DNA from: Gnetum montanum
Taxonomy: Eukaryota; Streptophyta; Gnetopsida; Gnetales; Gnetaceae
DNA: 64,000 nucleotides
Assembly (NCBI GenBank): GCA_015680685.1
Contig: MNCI01006170.1
Coordinates: forward strand, 64,354 to 128,353
Direction of reading: 5' to 3'
Of the stretch, positions 56,514 to 64,000 are shown one piece after another. Below the pieces are notes generated by a model. It did no database searches, had not been told where the DNA came from, and worked only from the letters and a program-made list of their open reading frames with translations. A program made the translations under genes and the position numbers. Position 1 is the stretch's first letter, and the number at the start of each line of letters is the position of its first letter.

Positions 56514-57354
56514 TGAAACACCACAAAAATTTCAGCAACACTTCCAGACAACTTTAGAGCCTCTGAAACGGCTTCAAGTAGCCCACCTTGGAGCAAGAAA
56601 GGTTTCCCTAGGGCCCACAAATCACGGCGGAAAGTTTTGATGTCAAGAATCATCAGTTTCAAGGTCAAAAAGTGCAATTTTGGCTAAGTACACTGTGCTT
56701 ACGCTACACAGCATAAGGATCAGCGTCACCAACTTTTGGAGCCCCAAAATTGAGTTCAAACAGGCCGAAATTGAGCACAAGAACCCCCCATGACCTTCAC
56801 CAAGGTCCCCAACAGCTCCCAGCCTCTAGAAAATCAAGATTAGGGCCTCAAATATGCCATTTTGGCTTGGTGATGCTGGGGTTACTTTTTCAGACGTTGC
56901 ACAGCATAAGGATCAGCGTCACCAACTTTTAGAGCCCCAAAACTGAGCCAAAATGACTTGATTTTAAGGGTGTAAGTCATCCTCAAGGTCCACTATTGAT
57001 AACTATGTGTCCCAGCCTTCAAAAATTCTAGATTTCAGCTCAAAATTGCAAGTTTTGGAGGTCACACTGCAGGTCACGCTAGATGCTAGACAAGCAAGGC
57101 AGAGTTAATCCTCCTTAATTTTCTTCAAATTTTTATTACTTGAGGGCTTATTTTTCTAATTTGTTTGTATCTTCATGGGCTTGAATGACCCATAAACTAT
57201 AAAATACATTGAATCTGGTTAAAGAAGAAAAATTTCCAACACACATCCAACTCGTGCCAACTATTCATGGGACACATGTCACTAGATCTATTTTTCTCTC
57301 ATCTCCCAATTGTTGATTCCATTCTTGAAAACCCTAGCCAAACCCTAGCCCAAC

Positions 57355-57366
57355 CCTATAAATACC
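57355..57366 (+). promoter_or_regulatory. TATA box of family IV copy 2 with telobox-like repeats upstream
   Basis: Three AACCCTA units (57330-57358) lead into ccctataaatacc. Copies 1 and 3 keep the TATA box (complement at 21090-21103 and about 62913-62926) but have only one or no AACCCTA. Confidence 0.6.
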
Positions 57367-57382
57367 CTATCAATTCACACAA

Positions 57383-57535
57383 ATGGAGGGAGGCAAAGAG
57401 GCAAAAAGAGAAAAGGCAGGGAGGCAAAGAGGCAGAAAGAGAGAAGGCAAGGAGGCAAAAAGAAGAAGATGGAGGGAGGCAAAAATTGGAGAGATTGGCA
57501 ATTCTAAAAAATTGGAGAGATTGGCCATTCGGAAA
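57383..57535 (+). repeat. Purine-rich minisatellite in R of family IV copy 2
   Basis: Units of about 31 bases (ggaggcaaagaggcaaaaag and variants) repeat two to three times. Two copies of attggagagattggc follow (about 57485-57530). The minisatellite is absent from copies 1 and 3. Confidence 0.75.
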
Positions 57536-58055
57536 AAGGACAGAAATTGCAATCCTTGGGTGCTTGGCACATATGATTGTTGGCTTCCAATTTTTTCTCA
57601 TGTTCATCGTCGCATCATCGCGTCATATCATTCCGGGGCTAGGCGTTTGACTTGCCATCCACACGTGTGCAACTACACTTTGACCGGTGAATATTCTTCT
57701 TTGAACAATACAATACAGTTTCATTATTGCCTCCCATTTGCATTGTTTAGTTCTGTTTATGCTTTTTTTATATAACTTTGTTCATGCTTTATTCATAATT
57801 CAGTACGCATTTTTTTACATTTTGTATCGCTATTTGCATTCTATTTACATCCTGTTTACGATAACCCCAGCGCTAGTCGTAGCTTACACTCGGGGAAGTC
57901 CTTGGTTGATTTGTGTGGGAACCATCCAAGGCACTCTACCTTCGTTTACTTTTCTAGCTTGCCCTCAAGCGAAGGCAGGGTCAGTTGTGGCTGCTCGACA
58001 ATCTCTTGGTGTCTGTTTCCCTTCCAACCTTACACCGACGATTTAGGTCAATACA

Positions 58056-58300
58056 GTCCATCCTCCAAGTATACAAGAATGCACCAACAGAGAACCACCA
58101 CTTCAACAAGCGTGAGAGGAAGGAAGTGAAATGGGACTAAGTTAGAGGGGATAGAGTGAGTCCCATAACTAGTGCTCATGACCCATGAGAGGTGATCTAA
58201 GGGGTGTGCTTTCAATTCCCACATAGTTAGGTTTTTATTTTTTTTTCTTGTTATTTCATGGGAACCACACCATGCAAAGATTCATGCTTGGTTGCATGCA
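58056..58300 (-). repeat. About 245-bp direct duplication, copy b
   Basis: It begins exactly at the end of the solo LTR. It contains the A-loop hairpin (on the minus strand, TGCATGGTGTGGTTCCCAT...GTGGGAATTGAAAGCACACC) and continues into the rest of the E5 spacer. Confidence 0.8.
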
Positions 58301-59049
58301 TTCGACTAAGGGGTGTGCTTTGAATCCTCATGTTTTTTTTGCGATGAGGACCACACCATGCAGGGTTGAATTTCCTAGGGGCTTCCTTGTAGAGAAGAAT
58401 GTGGAGTGGTAAGAAATCCGTAAGGACACACTGGCAACCCAGGGAACAGAAGAGGATGACGAATGTTGCATTCCCCTTGAAGTCACACCCGATTCAAACC
58501 ATTGGGTCATCCCTGAGTCTAGGAACTACAAATTTTTTTAAGTGAAGGGGATGCATGTTTCCAAAGGAAGGAAGACCATGGTGTGGATGAATGGGTGGAT
58601 AATGTGGGCTCACTACTGATTTTATGAGATGAAAATAGACATAGAGTCCAAGAACAATAATGTGAGGGTGGGAGTGAGACAAACTAGGTGGACCATTTCA
58701 CATGACCCATTGCAACGAAAACCATATACGCCATACTTGATGATGATAAGATGACTTATTAGCAACCAATTGAAAATTAAACACACACACGCATAAATGA
58801 GAAACAAAGAAATGGAAAAGTAATTAATGAAAGGAAAATTTAGTAAGAATTGGCAAATGTATGAACGATGTTGAAAAATAAAAAGGTGTAAAATAAAAAA
58901 TTCCAAAAAAAATGGGGAGCTTGGTAGAATGGATTGGCATGGAGAATGGTCTCCCCCACAACTGGGCAAAAAGGAGGAGATGTGAAAAATGGAACAAGGC
59001 TGTCCCGGTGATGATGAGGCGGAAACACTAGTTAGTTGGAGTTCACGGA
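58301..59049 (-). other. Spacer of E5, part nearest pol
   Basis: On the minus strand it holds a further A-loop hairpin (CATGGTGTGGTCCTCATCGC...ATGAGGATTCAAAGCACACC, 58302-58360). The GTGTGACTTCAAGGGG box is at 58473-58489. Then comes an AT-rich post-pol stretch. No gene is supported. Confidence 0.65.
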
Positions 59050-60340
59050 AAGGCTTTAATTATTGCTGATTGACCAACTACATTCTAGTGGGGTCGTTAG
59101 GTTTGTGTATAAGCAAGGCCCTAGATGGAAAGGTTTTGGAGATAATGTAACGTCCCTCCCACAGTGTTTGAAACTTGGTCGATTGTGGTACGTGTGTGGG
59201 GTTCTAGTAGAGTATCTTGTCTCCACATCTAAATGTTACCATATAAATCCTAGGCTCATGACATTTGTTATTGTAGGCCTTGTGGATCTCATTTGAGGAT
59301 AAGGCCACTACTCAATTTTCATCTAGCACACTTAGGTTGATAAGTCGTTTGCATTGTGCTAGTGGTAGGTCAAGACCTAAGTCACATGCTGTAGATAGTG
59401 TCCAGAGTTTTGCTTGGATTGGGAGTTTCGGTAGCTTACCATACACTAACTCATAGGGAGAGTACCTTATAGGAAGTTTTCAAGTGGAGTGATAGGCCCA
59501 GAGAGCATCATTAAGTTTGGTGCTCCAGTTCCTCCTATATTTACTAATGGTTTGAGTAAGGATTTTGGTGATCTCCCTATTGGTGACTTTGGCCTGCCTA
59601 TTGGCTTGGGGGTGATAAGGTGTTGTAAATTTATGGGTAACCCCCAAGTGTTGCATGAGTTTACAAAAAGTGATGCCCATGAAATGTGTTCCATTTTTTG
59701 AGATGAGTGCACGTGGCACTCCAAACCTATTAACGATTTGCTATTGGAAAAATCGTGTGGTGGTGTTTGAGGAATAGTTGATGATGGCTACCACCTCCGC
59801 CCACTTTGTATAGTAGTCCACAATGACAATGATATACACCTTCCCATTGGATAGGGATGTGATGGGACCCATGAAGTCGATGTCCTAGATATCAAAGGGC
59901 TCCAGTGGTTGGATCCACTATTGAGATTCCTCCATTCATGCAGTCATCCCACCATCTCTCTAGCATTGTTCATAGGATAGGGAAAACCATTGTGCATCCC
60001 TGAAAATTGTAGGTTAGTAATATCCTACAAGTAGGATCTTAATGGCCATGCATCATCCAACATAGCGACCCCCACAAGGGTCCTCGTGAGCATCTTGGAG
60101 GATGCACAGTGTATCATCATCAGGGACACACCATCAAACTAGGCCATCTGCACACACCTTATAAAGGTGGCCATTGATTTCCATGAAGTGCTTGGCCTTA
60201 TGGAGAAACTATTGTTTTTGCCAATGGTCCCACTCCTTTGACAATTCCTGGGTTGTGATATAGGTGAGGATGTGGTTGAACCAAGGTGATTCTTTGGGCA
60301 CCTGCGTATCGACTGCTCCTGCAAAGAGAAGTTCATCTAG
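59050..60340 (-). pseudogene. pol: Integrase of E5 pol (broken; two catalytic positions altered)
   Basis: On the minus strand, a partly frame-shifted zinc-finger region (about 60250-59950) precedes a core that opens DIDFMGPI (about 59890-59865), so the first Asp is kept. The best open stretch, 59719-59480, reads ALISKNGTHFMGITFCKLMQ. The second Asp is replaced by Lys (about 59696-59698). The Glu is also Lys (QAKVTN, codon 59588-59590). The YELVYGKLPKLP and STACDLGLDLPLAQ blocks follow (59470-59350). The C-terminal domain is cut short by a frameshift near 59150. Confidence 0.85.
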
Positions 60341-60870
60341 AAATTGGTCAGAGAGTGGTTCCTCCTCTTCTATGTTATCCCATCACAACCGAGACAAGTG
60401 GTCAGTGATCACATTCTTGGTTCCCTTTCAATCTACCATAGTGAGGTCAAAATTCTTGAAGAATCACTATCCACCATATGATACAGGGGCTCACCTTTGG
60501 TTGGTATGCATGAAAACCTTGTACCTGAGCACATAGTTTTAGAATTTTTCCAAGGCAAACACCACCGCCATCAACTCCTTTTTGGTGGTGGTGTAGTTGA
60601 GCTGAGCATCCACAATGCTACAACTTGCACAATGAATATAGTATGGGCATTTTTTATCATTCCACTATGTGAGCATAGCTCCCAATGCATAGTTGGATGC
60701 ATCCATCATGATGTGGAAGGGCCTAGACCAATCAGGTGCATGTAGAGTTGGAGTCTCTATGAGTTTTTGTTTAAGTTTTTGGAATGCAGATTCACATTCC
60801 CTGGTCCAGATGAATGGAGCATCTTTCTTCATGAGTTCCACTAACAACTTGGCAATCTTTGAGAAATTTT
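60341..60870 (-). pseudogene. pol: RNase H domain of E5 pol (broken)
   Basis: The start ETPTLHAPDWSRPFHIMMDA, followed by SNYALGAMLT, is open (part of 61150-60665). It is followed by LNYTTTKKELMAVVFALEKF with stops (about 60605-60540). It directly continues the RT frame and leads to the integrase zinc finger. Confidence 0.82.
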
Positions 60871-61926
60871 CGATGAAGTACTGGTAGTAACCAGTGTGGT
60901 CAAGGAATGACCAAACATCTTTTACAGTGCTTGGTTGCCTAGTAATTTCTTGGATAACCCTAATTTTTTCAGGATCCATGCTAATCCCTATTTGTGAAAT
61001 ATAGTGCCCTAGCATAATGCCCTCTTGGACCATTAAGTGGCTTTTCTGGTTGTTGAGTAGTAGATTAGTTTCCACACATCTTTTCAAAACTTGCTCAAGG
61101 CAATCCAAGGATTGATCAAACATGGCCCCATAGGTAGAGAAGTTATCCATGAAGATTTCTACCCCATTACCAATTTGCTATTGGAAGATGCTGAGTACAA
61201 GGTGTTAAAAAGTGACAGGTGCATTACATAGGCCAAAAGGCATCTTTTTGTATGCGAAAGTTCCCAGGGACTTATGAAGGTTTTCTTGGCCTGGTCTTCT
61301 GGTGCTATTTAGATTTGGTTATAGCCACTATAACCATCCAAAAAGCTATAATAATGATGCCCCAAAATGGTATTCAACACTTGGTCCACAAATGGGAGCG
61401 GGTAGTGATCTTTGAAGGTAGCCATGTTGAGTAATTGGAAATCTATACAGACCGTCCATTTGCCAACCTTCTTTGGCACAATAATGAGTGGACTGACCCA
61501 TTCACTATTGAAAATAGAGTAGATGAACCCCACTTTTAGCAACTGTTTAATTTCATCTTTGACGACCTACTTCAATTTGATTTTCAATTGCCTTTGTGGT
61601 TGTCTTCGTGGCTTCATGGAGGGATCGATATAAATCCAATGTTGGCAAACCCTGGGGTCCACTCTTGTTAATTCAAGATATGACCATGTAAAAGAAGCTT
61701 CCCATTTGTTCACCACCTTTAGCAAATTTCTCTTTTGTTTAGGAGCAAGGGTGGCACTGATAATCACCAGTTTCATATAATGCAAAAATTCATATTCTAG
61801 GTGGGCTAGTAAGGGTTTGAGTTCCAAGGGCTCTTGTTTGAAACTTTCAGGGATTTGCAACTTTTCCCAATCATCATGGTCATCAACAGTGGATACTTGT
61901 TGATGAACCTCTTCCAAATGATCCAT
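60871..61926 (-). pseudogene. pol: Reverse transcriptase of E5 pol (broken; Asp-Asp changed to Asp-Asn)
   Basis: Open stretches at 61926-61567 (LLKVVNKWEASFTWSYLELT), 61542-61309 (FNSEWVSPLIIVPKKVGKW, YYSFLDGYSGYNQI) and 61150 leftward (YGAMFDQSLDCLEQVLKRC) cover most of RT. The catalytic motif reads FMDN, because the second Asp codon at 61142-61144 is AAC. The region between 61309 and 61150 is frame-shifted, with MPFGLCNAPVTF readable at about 61245-61210. Confidence 0.85.
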
Positions 61927-62321
61927 ACTTTCTATGTAGGCATGTACAAGCCCTCAGATGGTTCCATGCACAAAATGCTTCTAGCAGGATTAGCAGTCAA
62001 CCACTGGGCGTCTTCTTGATTTGTGGCTGCTACGTACAAGCATTGTTGGACTTGCGATTCCTCAGTACACTGACTACATGCTTGAATAGGTGTTCACTTA
62101 GTATACCATAGTTGCATCTAGAGTCACTGAATGCAATGCATGGAACACACTTCTTCTCAATCTTCTCAAAAGGATTTTCCTTTGAAATTTTAAGGGAAAT
62201 ATCTTGGAGTCCTAGTCTTCATCCATCATGCTCAGCCAGGCTCTTTCCATTATGATTAGAAAGTTCCCCTTGCAATTCTTAACATGGATGATAAGGAAAT
62301 TAGTAGGATAGGACCACCCAC
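61927..62321 (-). pseudogene. pol: Protease C-terminus and connector of E5 pol, truncated by an LTR
   Basis: On the minus strand this matches E2 from TGGGTGGTCC (24150) onward: LIIMERAWLSMMDED (about 62260-62215) and KENPFEKIEKKCVPCIAFSD (62185-62120). The catalytic DSG part would lie beyond the inserted LTR that starts at 62322. Confidence 0.65.
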
Positions 62322-64000
62322 TGTACTATCTGAAATCATCGACGTAAGGTTGGAGGAAAAAAGAACACTGAAAGATCTCCAGAGAGATACAGCTGACCCT
62401 GCCTTCGCATGAGAGCAAGCTGGAAAAACGAAGGTAGAGTTCCTTGGATGGTCTGCATGCAAATCAACCAAGGACTTCCCTAAGTGTAAGGTACAGATTA
62501 CATTGGGGTTATTGTAACAAACGTAACACGAGTATGTAAATGGAGTGTAGATGTAACGTAAGAATAGATCAGAATGATGCAAATGTAAAACAATGAACCA
62601 GAATAATGTAAACAATGTAATGAATTAGCATAATGTAAATAACACAATAAACTACAATAATGTGAATAGTGAAATGGGAGGTAAAAGACTATATTATATT
62701 AATTTAGAGAATAAAGTGCATCGGTCAAAATGTAGCTACGTGTGCAGATGGCAGGTCAAGCATCAAGCCCTGGGATGAAGGATGAAGGATGAAGCGTTGG
62801 TGGATGCTCAAATGCTAGGGGTCATGTGTGCTCGAGTGCCCAAGGTTGCCAATCAGTGCTCTTTAGTTCATCTTTTTTGCAAAATTTCCACCCCGTTTAT
62901 GTTAATAAATAGGGTATTTATACCTTTTGCTAGGCTCGGGAGTAGGATTTATGAATGAGATGAATGGCTGTGAGATGAGAGAAAAATGGATCACGTGACG
63001 GGTGTACATGGGCAGATTACATTTTGGACCAGATGCACTATATCTTACAATCTATTTTAGCTTGTGCAAGCTAGCTTACACTCATAGAAGCATGTAAAAT
63101 CTGTAGTGTAAGAGCTTGACCAGCTCAAAAATGTGAAAAATTTACAATAAAATAATAGTGTACAACAAGAGATCTTGATTTTGGCTCACTTGGAACTTCC
63201 CGATCCATGAACTAGTTGTTGTAGGATGCTAACATGAGTGGTCATATGGCTTTTTGAGATGTTTTTAGCTTCATCAAAGCTATCAGCATGAGTTGATCTT
63301 GTCCTAGTGTGCCCTCAGCATGTGTCTGAAGTGCTTTGGGTCACTTTTGGCAGCTCACGTTGTCAGCATGACCTCAGCATCACCTGGGCATGAGCAAGCT
63401 AGGATGGTTCATTTCACACCAAATTTTGATTTTTTAAGAACTATCTTTTAAGTGTAACTATGGCCTACCCTTGGGGGAAACTTGCATGCTGAGTCTGATC
63501 TTGTTTGTACCTTGATTTAGGTCATTTTAGCAACTCACACTAGGCTCACGCTATCACTGTGACCCCAGCATGACCTGGATGTGACCAACTACAAGTGACA
63601 CATTTTGAGCTAAATTTTGACCTTTGATGACTATTCTTTGAAGTGCAACTACTACCTACTCTCTAGGGTGGCCTGGATGCTGAATTTGAGTTTGTTCTTA
63701 TGTTGATTTGAGCCACATTTGGTAGGTCATGCTGGGCTCATGCTGTCAGCGTGACCTCAGCATGATCATAGTGTGACCAAGCCAAAATGCCATGTTTCAT
63801 GCATGAATTTTGATTTTTTGGAGCCTATGAATGAGTAGAACTATTGCTTGTCCTTTGGGGTTGAATTGATGCTAAAAATTATGCTTGGGACTGCTTGATT
63901 TCACCTTTTTTTATTTGGTCACGCTAGGCTCATGTTGTCAACGTGACCCCAACATGACCCCAGCTTGACTTGGGCATGAGTAAATAAATCATGTGATTTT
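62322..64000 (-). mobile_element. LTR (family IV), copy 3, in the E5 protease; runs off the window
   Basis: The plus-strand start tgtactatctgaaatcatcg aligns with tgtattgacctaaatcatca of copy 1, so this is the 3' end of a minus-oriented LTR. The U5 block (62380-62500), TATA box (complement at about 62913-62926) and U3 repeats (63340-64000) follow. Whether it is solo or one end of a full element cannot be seen. Confidence 0.8.
63340..64000 (-). repeat. About 185-195-bp imperfect repeats in U3 of family IV copy 3
   Basis: Clusters of gctcacgct/cagcgtgacc/cagcatgacc at about 63353, 63533, 63725 and 63918 recur with an aattttgatttttt segment between them. Related to the copy 1 repeats, but diverged. 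Confidence 0.7.

Larger units (their letters stand above)
56514..58055 (+). mobile_element. Solo LTR (family IV), copy 2, in the E5 spacer
   Basis: It runs from TGAAACACC to GGTCAATACA, 1,542 bp, and is the reverse complement of copy 1 in layout. U3 carries gcgtcacc/gcataagga repeats (56700-57090). Telobox-like AACCCTA repeats and a TATA box (57330-57366) follow. A purine minisatellite (57385-57480) lies just after. The U5 block ggaagtccttggttgattt is shared with copies 1 and 3. The flanks GCCAA and GTCCA do not match, so no clear target duplication remains. Confidence 0.8.
51278..64000 (-). mobile_element. E5: minus-strand Athila-like element, 5' end beyond the window
   Basis: Read from right to left it has a protease C-terminus, RT, RNase H, integrase, spacer, internal promoter, ORF3, polypurine tract and 3' LTR. 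Gag and the 5' LTR lie beyond 64000 or are lost. Two family IV LTRs interrupt it: one in the spacer (56514-58055) and one in the protease (62322 onward). Its U3 motif (ggggcc.catatatgtag) differs from families I and II. All frames contain stops and RT has a changed catalytic Asp. Confidence 0.85.

Noticed and set aside
57267-57775. Overlapping plus-strand frames of 127-130 residues, Glu/Arg/Lys-rich
   Set aside because: They translate the purine minisatellite of a solo LTR; no protein-like conservation in copies 1 and 3.
58622-58969. Hydrophobic minus-strand frame resembling a membrane protein
   Set aside because: The AT-rich post-pol spacer gives Phe/Leu/Ile-rich translations in several frames; no conservation with other copies.

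Overview
The window looks like repeat-dense DNA from a land plant, most likely a seed plant with a large, retrotransposon-rich genome. It is AT-rich, and I found no intact cellular gene, rRNA, tRNA gene or CRISPR array. Almost everything recognisable is decayed LTR retrotransposon of one Ty3/gypsy group: an Athila-like layout with LTRs of about 0.8-1 kb that begin TGATGA and end TCATCA, a degraded primer-binding site resembling the complement of plant tRNA-Asp, gag, protease-RT-RNase H-integrase, and a large third reading frame (called ORF3 here) between pol and the 3' LTR. Reading frames are broken mostly by TAG/TAA/TGA where CAG, CAA, CGA or TGG is expected, which fits decay of methylated cytosines. 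The species cannot be named from the sequence.

Layout, left to right. E1 (1-7884, +) has the end of pol, a long spacer, ORF3 and the 3' LTR. A deleted relative follows (7885-12435, +) with gag, spacer, a stub of ORF3 and an LTR with a different U3. 12436-17468 is AT-rich and unassigned. E2 (17474-33060, +) is a complete element with both LTRs and the target duplication ATAAT. Its gag is split by a solo LTR (19652-22551, duplication CTAAG), which is itself split by another solo LTR (20530-22387, -). 33061-33346 is flanking DNA with a weak SINE-like signal. E3 and E4 (33347-48587, +) form a head-to-tail pair carrying gag and ORF3 but no pol, joined through a truncated LTR and a 982-base gap. 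48588-51277 is flanking DNA with a LINE ORF1 fragment on the minus strand and a hairpin. E5 (51278 to beyond the right edge, -) has LTR, ORF3, spacer and pol. A solo LTR interrupts its spacer, and another LTR of the same type interrupts its protease.

How the parts fit together. The spacer before ORF3 is non-coding, yet it keeps the same ordered blocks in otherwise divergent families: a GTGTGACNTCAAGGGG box, one or two A-loop hairpins, CTAAC plus a pyrimidine tract, and a TATGCAAG hairpin. Next comes a TATA-containing segment whose short motifs copy the U3 motifs of that same element's LTR, then splice-like signals just ahead of the ORF3 start codon. My main proposal is that ORF3 is a second transcription unit with its own U3-like promoter and 5'-leader intron, and that the pol-less E3/E4 elements kept exactly gag plus this unit. 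This is inferred from sequence comparison within the window and has not been tested.
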